IMG/VR virus record: IMGVR_UViG_3300031857_000482
Location: 1-39,868 of that record
DNA from: a virus
Strand: one strand, 5' to 3'
DNA: 39,868 nt
The notes under the pieces were generated by a model, which saw only the letters and a program-made list of their open reading frames with translations, was not told where the DNA came from and made no database searches. The translations under genes and the position numbers were made by a program. Of the stretch, positions 12,280 through 17,840 are shown piece after piece (the first letter of the stretch is position 1; each line of letters begins with the position of its first letter).

Positions 12280-12369
12280 TTAGAAATCGCAGTTACAACA
12301 AATATCAGTAAACAAAACACCACAAGTAAAAACCGTCACAATCGTACTAATCATCCACATCCAAAACAT
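12280..12369 (-). CDS. 29-residue membrane peptide
   Basis: MFWMWMISTIVTVFTCGVLF with a cysteine-rich tail ICCNCDF. GGAG lies 7 nt before the chosen ATG at 12369; an ATG two codons earlier is too close to it. Directly behind the promoter at 12394-12422. Confidence 0.5.
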   Translation of the reverse strand: MFWMWMISTIVTVFTCGVLFTDICCNCDF

Positions 12370-12393
12370 TTTCATTCTCCAAGTGATAAACCA

Positions 12394-12422
12394 AGCATAC
12401 CATACTTATCGGTTGCTGTCAA
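12394..12422 (-). promoter_or_regulatory. Promoter, TTGACA-17-TATGCT
   Basis: TTGACA (12422-12417), spacer with ACCGATAA, TATGCT (12399-12394). It is embedded in the last codons and stop of the gene at 12406; the TAA stop is part of CGATAA. Confidence 0.65.
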
Positions 12423-12573
12423 CATGTACTTTGGGAATAATTTCCGTTTCCCACCACAATTGTTCATATTCAGATCGAAGCCGACTGACTTCAGAATACG
12501 GCTGACTAATATCCTCCACAGCATCCAAATAAGCCTTATAAGCCGCTTCTAATCGCTGACTATAACTTTCCAT
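12406..12573 (-). CDS. Small helical protein, unknown
   Basis: 55 codons, MESYSQRLEAAYKAYLDAVEDIS..., a likely helical hairpin. TAATG overlap with the upstream acidic gene. The C-terminal VHVDSNR and stop are encoded by promoter sequence. Confidence 0.65.
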   Translation of the reverse strand: MESYSQRLEAAYKAYLDAVEDISQPYSEVSRLRSEYEQLWWETEIIPKVHVDSNR

Positions 12574-12830
12574 TAGTAATCCTCCCCGTAGTCGCCAAAA
12601 TAACCGTAATCCTCATCGGTTCCCCAACCCGCTGACTCCATCGCGGAATCATGGTCGCCATCCATACTGTCATCATAGTCATCATCATCATAACCTTCAT
12701 CTTCATTCATTTGATCACGGATTTCATCCAGCTCGTTTTCCGGCAAACCCCAAAAATCATTGTGGTCATCGTAATTCATATCATCCTCATAAGAGTTATC
12801 GGGATCGAACAAGGGATCGGGGTGACTCAT
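12573..12830 (-). CDS. Very acidic protein, possible DNA mimic
   Basis: 85 codons. Roughly 40 percent Asp plus Glu, with runs such as YDDDDYDDSMDGDHD and a Tyr/Gly-rich end (DYGYFGDYGEDY). No Lys and very few Arg. The composition resembles anti-restriction or other DNA-mimic proteins of phages, but no family signature exists. AAAAGG precedes the ATG. Middle gene of the unit 13019-12406. Confidence 0.75.
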   Translation of the reverse strand: MSHPDPLFDPDNSYEDDMNYDDHNDFWGLPENELDEIRDQMNEDEGYDDDDYDDSMDGDHDSAMESAGWGTDEDYGYFGDYGEDY

Positions 12831-12842
12831 GACTTTTCCTTT

Positions 12843-13019
12843 TTAGTGGGTGTACCAGAAGATACCGTTATCGTCAACCATCGGCTCAGGATACATTTCA
12901 TCGAAAGTACCCGTAACGTCAGCAAACTCCAGAGGGTGAACGTCAATCTCGTCAATCGGCTCGATCATACCATCATCCCGCATGCAGGCCAGAATATCGT
13001 TGATTTCATCAAGGCTCAT
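12843..13019 (-). CDS. Small acidic protein, unknown
   Basis: 58 codons, MSLDEINDILACMRDDG... with PLEFADVTGTFDEMYPEPM and a final DDNGIFWYTH. GGAG lies 8 nt before the ATG. First gene after the promoter at 13049-13076. Confidence 0.7.
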   Translation of the reverse strand: MSLDEINDILACMRDDGMIEPIDEIDVHPLEFADVTGTFDEMYPEPMVDDNGIFWYTH

Positions 13020-13048
13020 CTTCGTTTCTCCGTTGGGGTGATACGCTT

Positions 13049-13076
13049 AGGATACCATAATTATCGGCCAACGCAA
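13049..13076 (-). promoter_or_regulatory. Promoter, TTGCGT-16-TATCCT
   Basis: TTGCGT (13076-13071), spacer with GGCCGATAA, TATCCT (13054-13049). Reads 13019 to 12406. Confidence 0.6.
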
Positions 13077-13109
13077 GCAAAATCTTTGGATTTTTTGAAA
13101 AATAATTCC

Positions 13110-13152
13110 ATGCCAAACCACAAAAATTTTTGCGGCATACCGTTTGCTGTGG
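13110..13152. repeat. K motif copy K1
   Basis: TGCC, an A/T-rich stretch (AAAAATTTTT), GGCATACCGTTTGCT. Located between promoter 13049 and Q8. TGCC and GGCA can pair. Confidence 0.6.
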
Positions 13153-13160
13153 CTATAGAT

Positions 13161-13242
13161 CGTAAACCGTTGTCCCGTAAGCACTTATGTCGATTTCGCG
13201 GCCGCGGCCTTGTCGTAAGTTCTTACGAGGCAAGGCTTTGCG
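13161..13242. repeat. Q element copy Q8
   Basis: 82 bp with the GCGGCCGC octamer at the exact centre (13198-13205). Left arm CGTAAACCGTTGTCCCG..., right arm CGTAAGTTCTTACG...TTTGCG. The variable loops of the arms mirror each other (TCCCG and CGAGG). Confidence 0.9.
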
Positions 13243-13326
13243 TCAAGTATTAACAATCCAGGCCGTGATGCACCCCACTATAAACGTGCAGAATAGTGTA
13301 ATTCCTTCAAATATCGTCAGATTCAT
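13243..13326 (-). CDS. 27-residue membrane peptide
   Basis: MNLTIFEGITLFCTFIVGCI..., one hydrophobic span. AAGGA lies 8 nt before the ATG, inside the end of the upstream gene. Its TGA stop touches the edge of Q8. Confidence 0.5.
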   Translation of the reverse strand: MNLTIFEGITLFCTFIVGCITAWIVNT

Positions 13327-13426
13327 TTTCCGATTCCTTTGGAAAAACTAAATCGCTCAAGGCATAACACGCTGTTACACCCACAATAATACCAAATACT
13401 AAACTATAAGGCTCGAAAAGATCCAT
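13307..13426 (-). CDS. 39-residue membrane protein
   Basis: MDLFEPYSLVFGIIVGVTAC... with one membrane segment (residues 8-25) and an acidic tail KESENESDDI. AGGAG lies 7 nt before the ATG at 13426; an out-of-frame ATG just before it was rejected. Overlaps the next gene by 20 nt. Confidence 0.55.
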   Translation of the reverse strand: MDLFEPYSLVFGIIVGVTACYALSDLVFPKESENESDDI

Positions 13427-13443
13427 CCATGGACTCCTTTTTA

Positions 13444-13752
13444 TTATGAAACCACCATACCATCCATAAACGGATATTCTTTACCGTTAATCTTAACATA
13501 CCAAGTAAAATCCCGCTGGTAAACTCTCACCGGGCTATACTGATTAATTCTATCCTTCGTGGTCACAGTCTGCCAACCCCCACTATTAAGGGTATACGTA
13601 CCATTACTATTAATCTTTACCACATAGGTACTATGCAACTTAATTGCCACAGTATTATCATGTAGAATTTCAGCGTAGGTATTGTTGCCAATCTTTCGGC
13701 TAGTCTTATTACGCTTACCTTGCACCATCACAACCGCTTCTGCATGAGTCAT
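13444..13752 (-). CDS. Conserved phage hypothetical protein (TYTLNSGGWQTVTTKDR)
   Basis: 102 codons. Recognisable by VQGKRNKTSRKIGNNTY, TYTLNSGGWQTVTTKDRIN and YSPVRVYQRDFTWYV, a beta-rich protein seen in many unrelated phages; function not known to me. GGGAG lies 8 nt before the ATG. Two membrane peptide genes follow. Confidence 0.8.
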   Translation of the reverse strand: MTHAEAVVMVQGKRNKTSRKIGNNTYAEILHDNTVAIKLHSTYVVKINSNGTYTLNSGGWQTVTTKDRINQYSPVRVYQRDFTWYVKINGKEYPFMDGMVVS

Positions 13753-13776
13753 TTTCTTCTCCCTAGTGTTATCGGT

Positions 13777-13804
13777 ATTCTACAGGCTAAACTTTAAAAG
13801 TCAA
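13777..13804 (-). promoter_or_regulatory. Promoter, TTGACT-16-TAGAAT
   Basis: TTGACT (13804-13799), extended TG-TAGAAT (13782-13777); here ACCGATAA lies 2 bp downstream of the -10 instead of in the spacer. Confidence 0.7.
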
Positions 13805-13812
13805 ACGCTTTT

Positions 13813-13858
13813 CGCTGACTACAGCCACCCCAGCCAAACCCGAAGGGTTAGGTGGAAC
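13813..13858 (-). repeat. R element copy R6
   Basis: Hairpin CCTAACCC-TTC-GGGTTTGG. Compared with R5 the stem has T to C and matching A to G changes, so pairing is kept, and the loop becomes UUCG. It lies between the stop at 13861 and promoter 13777. Confidence 0.8.
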
Positions 13859-13860
13859 AG

Positions 13861-14055
13861 TCAGTCCCACGACCCCGTATATGTTGGGCTGAAATTGTTG
13901 GGCGATGGCAGCACCTTGCCGCGTCGATCTTCAAACTTCTGCCATACCTTCCAAGCCTCGTCGCGGTATTGAAGATAGGTGGCAGTCCACAGATTCTCAA
14001 CATCGTTTCGGGTTTTGCAATCGTTCAGGCTTTCCAGAATCAGCATCTCGTTCAT
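13861..14055 (-). CDS. Small helical protein, unknown
   Basis: 64 codons, MNEMLILESLNDCKTRNDVEN..., with QYRDEAWKVWQKFEDRRGKV; probably helical. GGAGG lies 6 nt before the ATG. Single-gene unit between promoter 14083 and R6. Confidence 0.7.
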   Translation of the reverse strand: MNEMLILESLNDCKTRNDVENLWTATYLQYRDEAWKVWQKFEDRRGKVLPSPNNFSPTYTGSWD

Positions 14056-14082
14056 CGTTTCCTCCGTTGTGATTATATCGGT

Positions 14083-14110
14083 ATTTTACAGGCCGATCTT
14101 TAGATTGCAA
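14083..14110 (-). promoter_or_regulatory. Promoter, TTGCAA-16-TAAAAT
   Basis: TTGCAA (14110-14105), extended TG-TAAAAT (14088-14083), ACCGATA 2 bp downstream of the -10. Confidence 0.6.
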
Positions 14111-14133
14111 GCGAATTTTTCAAATATAATTTC

Positions 14134-14170
14134 ATGCCAAACAAAAAAAATCTTTGGCACAGCGTTTGCG
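14134..14170. repeat. K motif copy K2
   Basis: TGCCAAA, A8 run, TTTGGCACAGCGTTTGC. The TGCCAAA/TTTGGCA arms pair over 7 bp. Between promoter 14083 and Q9. Confidence 0.6.
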
Positions 14171-14181
14171 TTAGAGTTTGA

Positions 14182-14263
14182 TGTAAGTCGTTATGTAGCA
14201 AGCACTTACGTCGAATCCGCGGCCGCGAAACCGTCGTAAGTCCTTATGCCATAAGGGTTTGCG
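14182..14263. repeat. Q element copy Q9
   Basis: 82 bp with GCGGCCGC at the exact centre (14219-14226). The right arm contains a perfect CCTTAT-GCC-ATAAGG hairpin; the left arm is TGTAAGTCGTTATG...ACTTACG. Confidence 0.9.
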
Positions 14264-14282
14264 TCAAGTTTTGTGTTTCACT

Positions 14283-14314
14283 GTACATGCGTACACTACT
14301 GTACACTTGTACAC
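14283..14314. repeat. GTACA cluster 1
   Basis: Four GTACA/TGTAC words at intervals of 8-10 bp, directly beside Q9 on the side of the upstream gene. Confidence 0.5.
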
Positions 14315-14316
14315 CA

Positions 14317-14329
14317 CCCCAAATGGGGG
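14317..14329. repeat. C-run/G-run hairpin H1
   Basis: CCCC-AAAT-GGGGG, 4 bp past the stop of the gene at 14333 in transcript sense. First of a set of such hairpins between 14.3 and 16.5 kb. Confidence 0.5.
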
Positions 14330-14332
14330 ATA

Positions 14333-14653
14333 TTAGCCCTCCCACCCAAAGGGGGATATTTCCTCCCCTGCTGCTGCTGCATATTGAGCGGCCAACGCTT
14401 CGACCCTCTCACGCGAACCCGGCTTGCCCACGGGCAGGATCATCGTATCCTCACCCCCCACAACGCGGGGGTCAACCTTCTCAACCTTACGCTTTCCGAT
14501 ATTCCGCAACGCCTTGCGATTGAACTTCAAAACCTTCTCGCTATGGATGGGGCCATATACCCCTTCCGCGAGGGAGGGCTGGTGAACGATAGCGATACCC
14601 TCAAAATGAGCGAGGATGCTGCGACGAAAATCAGACAGGATAGCAGACTTCAT
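14333..14653 (-). CDS. Basic small protein, unknown
   Basis: 106 codons, MKSAILSDFRRSILAHFEG... with a basic centre (KVLKFNRKALRNIGKRKVEKV) and VALAAQYAAAAGEE near the end. AAGGA lies 7 nt before the ATG. It could bind nucleic acid, from charge only. Its last codons contain another C-run/G-run (CCCAAAGGGGG). Confidence 0.7.
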   Translation of the reverse strand: MKSAILSDFRRSILAHFEGIAIVHQPSLAEGVYGPIHSEKVLKFNRKALRNIGKRKVEKVDPRVVGGEDTMILPVGKPGSRERVEALAAQYAAAAGEEISPFGWEG

Positions 14654-14723
14654 TTTTTATTCCTTATGGTTGATTGAACTGATGGATTGTACCAAACTTT
14701 TTTTGTGATCCACAACCCCCCTA

Positions 14724-14957
14724 TCAGGTGGGTCGCTTCTCAACATGGGCCACAAAATCGCTTACGCTATCATGCACCCAAGCGTAGAAAGATTCAAGGT
14801 CGGAAGGGTTCACCCTATCCCACACCCTACGCATAATTTCCGAATTCGAATAAACCCAACGTATACGCTTTTCACCATCGAACCTAAACAGGTTTACTTG
14901 CACATTCCACCCTTTGGTGGGGTTAGAGAAACCAACATTCTTCAAAAGCGTTTTCAT
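14724..14957 (-). CDS. Small phage protein, unknown
   Basis: 77 codons from the ATG at 14957, MKTLLKNVGFSNPTKGWNVQVNLF... with RRVWDRVNPSDLESFYAWVHD. GGAGG lies 10 nt upstream, inside the end of the upstream zinc-finger gene. Unknown family. Confidence 0.65.
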   Translation of the reverse strand: MKTLLKNVGFSNPTKGWNVQVNLFRFDGEKRIRWVYSNSEIMRRVWDRVNPSDLESFYAWVHDSVSDFVAHVEKRPT

Positions 14958-14959
14958 GT

Positions 14960-15115
14960 TCAGCAAGCCTCCCCATCATCATAACCGGGAATGTAATCGT
15001 TTTCGTAAACTTCAGTGATAATCTCACAATGCTCACCACAAGCCGAGCAAATTGCATGATTTTCATCACTCTCAACATTGCAGCAATCGGAAACGAAAAA
15101 AACCATCTCTCTCAT
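14960..15115 (-). CDS. Cysteine-rich miniprotein, paralogue of 15723-15890
   Basis: 51 codons from the ATG at 15115. Cysteines at CC, CSAC and C-terminal AC with His, and an ending YIPGYDDGEAC that is shared with the gene at 15723-15890 (YIPGFDDGEAC). Probably one small zinc site. The ribosome site is a GAGAAAG purine run. Confidence 0.7.
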   Translation of the reverse strand: MREMVFFVSDCCNVESDENHAICSACGEHCEIITEVYENDYIPGYDDGEAC

Positions 15116-15157
15116 AACTTTCTCTCTCTTTCTTTCTCTCTTACTTGTTATATCGGC

Positions 15158-15185
15158 ATTATACACGCCACACTTGAGGGTTCAA
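15158..15185 (-). promoter_or_regulatory. Promoter, TTGAAC-16-TATAAT
   Basis: TTGAAC (15185-15180), extended TG-TATAAT (15163-15158), GCCGATA 2 bp past the -10. Two 11-bp GTTAGGATTAT-type repeats (15186-15202) lie directly upstream. Confidence 0.7.
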
Positions 15186-15231
15186 GTTAGGATTATGTTA
15201 GGAAAAAGATTTTTTTGAGTGTGCAAATATC

Positions 15232-15273
15232 ATGCCGAAAAAATATTTATTTGTGGCACGCGATTTGCTACGG
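15232..15273. repeat. K motif copy K3
   Basis: TGCC, A/T-rich stretch, GGCACGCGATTTGCTACGG, between promoter 15158 and Q10. Confidence 0.6.
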
Positions 15274-15281
15274 CGATTTGT

Positions 15282-15363
15282 CGTAAGTCGTTGCAGCGTA
15301 AGCACTTAGGTCGATTTTGCGGCCGCGATTTTGCTGTAAGTCCTTATGCTGTAAGGGTTTACG
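15282..15363. repeat. Q element copy Q10
   Basis: 82 bp with GCGGCCGC at the exact centre (15319-15326). The arms mirror each other at about 22 of 29 positions; the right arm holds CCTTA-TGCTG-TAAGG. Confidence 0.9.
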
Positions 15364-15372
15364 TCGAGGTTT

Positions 15373-15397
15373 TGTACAGTAGTGTACAGGCGTACAC
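15373..15397. repeat. GTACA cluster 2
   Basis: Three GTACA words with the same spacing pattern as cluster 1, again beside a Q element. Confidence 0.5.
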
Positions 15398-15400
15398 TCA

Positions 15401-15444
15401 CCCCCATTGCGGGGGGTAGACGTTTGCCCCTACTTAGTGGGGGG
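15401..15444. repeat. C-run/G-run hairpins H3 and H4
   Basis: CCCCC-ATTGC-GGGGGG (15401-15416) and CCCC-TACTTAGT-GGGGGG (15427-15444) in tandem, downstream of the stop at 15470 in transcript sense. No U-run follows either. Confidence 0.55.
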
Positions 15445-15469
15445 ACTATCACCCCGCGTCAAGGCCAGT

Positions 15470-15661
15470 CTAGTAGGCTTGTCCAACCCTCAACCCTCGG
15501 CCACTTTGTAGCCTCTCGATCAGACTATCATAATCGGTAGTCCTGAATAGTTGAACGCCGTCGCTATCCTTGACCGTCCATTCCCGACAGTATCCTGTCC
15601 AACGTGCATCGACGGTAAGATTGTGACGCTGTGCGAGAAGTTGGATTGTGCTACTTACCAT
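15470..15661 (-). CDS. Small protein, unknown
   Basis: 63 codons, MVSSTIQLLAQRHNLTVDARW..., an alpha/beta start followed by WTVKDSDGVQLFRTTDYDSL and an Arg-rich end. AAAGGG lies 7 nt before the ATG. Third gene of the unit 16188-15470. Confidence 0.65.
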   Translation of the reverse strand: MVSSTIQLLAQRHNLTVDARWTGYCREWTVKDSDGVQLFRTTDYDSLIERLQSGRGLRVGQAY

Positions 15662-15722
15662 GTTATAACCCTTTATAGTGTAATGAGAATGTAAAGTAAC
15701 CGCGAAACGTCTAGTCTATGGG

Positions 15723-15890
15723 TTAGCAGGCTTCCCCATCGTCAAAGCCCGGAATATAGTCCGACTCCATCGAATCATCATATACTACGTCACAATGCTC
15801 CCAGCATGACGGACACAATTCCCAACCCGCAATATCGTCCACAACCTCAACCCCGCAGCATGACGAAACCATATAAATTTTCTTTTCCAT
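15723..15890 (-). CDS. Cysteine-rich miniprotein, paralogue of 14960-15115
   Basis: 55 codons, MEKKIYMVSSCCGVEV... with CPSCWEHCD and the ending YIPGFDDGEAC. CC, CxxC and H are placed as in the paralogue, so the metal site is probably conserved. AAGGA precedes the ATG. Confidence 0.7.
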   Translation of the reverse strand: MEKKIYMVSSCCGVEVVDDIAGWELCPSCWEHCDVVYDDSMESDYIPGFDDGEAC

Positions 15891-15957
15891 TTTCTCTATC
15901 CTTTGTTCTAGTGTAATCGTACCCTAAAGACCCGCATATCGTCCAGTCTACTATCCC

Positions 15958-16188
15958 TCACCCGTATACTGCTTCCGGCGTTTCGGCACTCCACTCCACA
16001 CAATCGCAAGGGTAAATTGCCCGATACTGTGGGCGATCATCTTCATCGACACCCAAGTAGATCGTAACCATAGTTTCCCGATTGTGGACACTCACCTTGA
16101 CCACACTGCCCATATACTCGTGACCATTTTCACGACGGCAATAGAAAGTATCGTTTTTCTGGATCGTCTTAATATCTTTCCTTCTCAT
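15958..16188 (-). CDS. Small beta-rich protein, unknown
   Basis: 76 codons, MRRKDIKTIQKNDTFYCRRENGH... with MGSVVKVSVHNRETMVTIYLG; it looks like an SH3- or KOW-like small barrel. GGAG lies 8 nt before the ATG. First gene after promoter 16233. Confidence 0.65.
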   Translation of the reverse strand: MRRKDIKTIQKNDTFYCRRENGHEYMGSVVKVSVHNRETMVTIYLGVDEDDRPQYRAIYPCDCVEWSAETPEAVYG

Positions 16189-16232
16189 TTTCTAATCTCC
16201 AAGGCTTAATCGTTCCTGCTAACTCTATCGGC

Positions 16233-16260
16233 ATTATACCCTCCATACTTTAGGTTGCAA
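16233..16260 (-). promoter_or_regulatory. Promoter, TTGCAA-16-TATAAT
   Basis: TTGCAA (16260-16255), TATAAT (16238-16233), GCCGATA 2 bp past the -10. Reads 16188 to 15470. Confidence 0.7.
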
Positions 16261-16300
16261 GTTAGGATTGTGTTAGGATTATGTTAGGATTTTATTAGGG
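16261..16300. repeat. 11-bp tandem repeats upstream of -35
   Basis: Three full copies of GTTAGGATTNT plus a partial ATTAGGG, starting directly at the -35 box. The 11-bp period puts them on one DNA face. A shorter version occurs at 15186-15202 in the same position relative to another promoter. Confidence 0.7.
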
Positions 16301-16317
16301 GGCTAATAGCAAATATC

Positions 16318-16410
16318 GTGCCAAAACTTTTTTGTTCGGAATTTTTGTCGAATGGCACACGGTTTGCTCCGCGGATTCTATTTCAAATGGCACGCGGCTT
16401 GCTATGCTGG
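16318..16410. repeat. K motif copies K4 and K5
   Basis: GTGCC...GGCACACGGTTTGCT (16318-16368), then GGCACGCGGCTTGCT (16389-16403) in tandem. GTGCC and GGCAC of K4 can pair. Confidence 0.55.
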
Positions 16411-16413
16411 CAT

Positions 16414-16482
16414 CCCTCAATTGGGGGGTATGATGCTATCCCCCACCATAGGGGGGTTTATTCGTTTCCCCCCGAATGGGGG
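16414..16482. repeat. C-run/G-run hairpins H5-H7
   Basis: Three consecutive hairpins: CCC-TCAATT-GGGGGG, CCCCC-ACCATA-GGGGGG and CCCCCC-GAAT-GGGGG, spaced about 12 bp apart, 100 bp past the stop of the glycosyltransferase. Confidence 0.6.
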
Positions 16483-16583
16483 AATTATCCCACGGCGGCG
16501 GCGGGTGGTATAGAAAAAATAAGCAACCCCTAAACTAATTGGCCGTTTTTCCCATAGTCTTTTTAATATAGATAACTAGATTC

Positions 16584-17840
16584 TCAGCCCCAATGAATAT
16601 TAGGCTTCAAGTCTCGTTCCCACTTGTGAATTGGCCCATTCTCACCAAAACCCGTGAATATCACCCTCATAGGATAGTGATCGCCCCTTACCACACTTTG
16701 ATACAACACATTCTCTAAACTATTTATTTGAGATCTTAATAGCATCTCACTCTGTATAACCTGTCTTTGTAAGTTAACATATTCTATTGTCACATACTGT
16801 AATGCTCGCCCCAAATTCAAATAATCCATAATCGGCCACTTATCTAATCTGATGGTGGTTGTTTTCTTATAAGACTCCTCACTATTATCCGTCACAGGAG
16901 GTTCTCTCCCATTTATAATACTAGTATTGATTCTCTTATTTTTAAAATCAATTCCACTATATCTCATATAATCGTCTAATGACCGTTTTTCCCCCAATCC
17001 ATAAATTCCCAAATCAACCCCATTGTTTTCCTCACCCAATAACATACGAATCCTCTTTTTGCTATAAACATCTCTCTCGCCCCAACTCTTTTCCACAATT
17101 CCCTGTTGTTTAGACTTTTCACTATGATCGCCCCAGTGTTTAATTCGATCATTTCGCCCATAGTGATGCCACACAAAACATTTATGAGGATGATAAATAT
17201 CATAACCCAGAGTATAACTTCTCACACTAAGAGCTATCTCATCTCCTGCAAAATAAACTTCAGGATCATATTTATATTCTTTACAGTGATCCCCAGAGGT
17301 AAAAAAATAGTGACCACTAACCAATAGTCCTCGTAACGGAGCTTCTAGTTTTTGCCAATCTTGAATACTAACAGGATTAAACCATATGGTGCCACTACTT
17401 TTAAAATCATGGGGCAATATTTTACAAGGATTAGGGGCCAATTGATTGTCATTTAACGGATCATAGCCAGCAGCATAGGATGTTAATAGGGGCTTGGGCG
17501 ATTGTTTTAATAAATCATTATGCATTTTAATCAAATCACTATCCCAATTTTTTGAAAATCGGTGATGGCTATCTATTTGTAGGGTAAAATCTTCATCTTG
17601 ATATAAACTTTGAGTTAAACTGCGCGCCCACCCCAATCCTTTACTCTCATTCCAGGGCACACTTATTATTCTCACATTATTATCATTTGAAAATTCCTCT
17701 ATAGATTCACCCTCACCCTTCTGCCACACCAATCCTACCGTTATTTTATTTTCTCCACTACTTTTAGCGTACAAATCTTTTAGGGTGGGATATAACTCTA
17801 AATCCCTATACGACGCTATCTGCACAAAAATACTATTCAT
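16584..17840 (-). CDS. GlcNAc-type glycosyltransferase (PF11397-like)
   Basis: 418 codons. The start MNSIFVQIASYRDLELYPTL and VGLVWQKGEG match the opening of the GlcNAc transferase family of Skp1-type enzymes (PF11397). Other family features are RSLTQSLYQDEDFTLQIDSH with the DxH metal-binding motif, and later FAGDEIALSVRSYTLGYDI and CFVWHHYGR. It would transfer a sugar from a nucleotide sugar to an unknown acceptor; modification of virion proteins, DNA or host surface are all possible. The last 120 residues have no clear match. The ATG overlaps the end of the upstream gene by 8 nt. Confidence 0.75.
   Translation of the reverse strand: MNSIFVQIASYRDLELYPTLKDLYAKSSGENKITVGLVWQKGEGESIEEFSNDNNVRIISVPWNESKGLGWARSLTQSLYQDEDFTLQIDSHHRFSKNWDSDLIKMHNDLLKQSPKPLLTSYAAGYDPLNDNQLAPNPCKILPHDFKSSGTIWFNPVSIQDWQKLEAPLRGLLVSGHYFFTSGDHCKEYKYDPEVYFAGDEIALSVRSYTLGYDIYHPHKCFVWHHYGRNDRIKHWGDHSEKSKQQGIVEKSWGERDVYSKKRIRMLLGEENNGVDLGIYGLGEKRSLDDYMRYSGIDFKNKRINTSIINGREPPVTDNSEESYKKTTTIRLDKWPIMDYLNLGRALQYVTIEYVNLQRQVIQSEMLLRSQINSLENVLYQSVVRGDHYPMRVIFTGFGENGPIHKWERDLKPNIHWG

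Larger units (their letters stand above)
16189..16583. other. Gene-free regulatory stretch
   Basis: About 395 bp without a gene. From left to right it holds promoter 16233-16260, 11-bp tandem repeats, two K motifs and three C-run/G-run hairpins. It is the only long unit boundary on this side of 12 kb that lacks both Q and R elements. Confidence 0.7.

Noticed and set aside
14686-14714. Possible promoter TTGTGG-18-TACAAT before the gene at 14653
   Set aside because: Weak -35, long spacer and no CGATA motif; not distinguishable from chance.
3633-15363. Q elements as integron attC sites or a CRISPR array
   Set aside because: No GTTRRRY/RYYYAAC core, no integrase or Cas gene, and spacing between copies is gene-sized and irregular.
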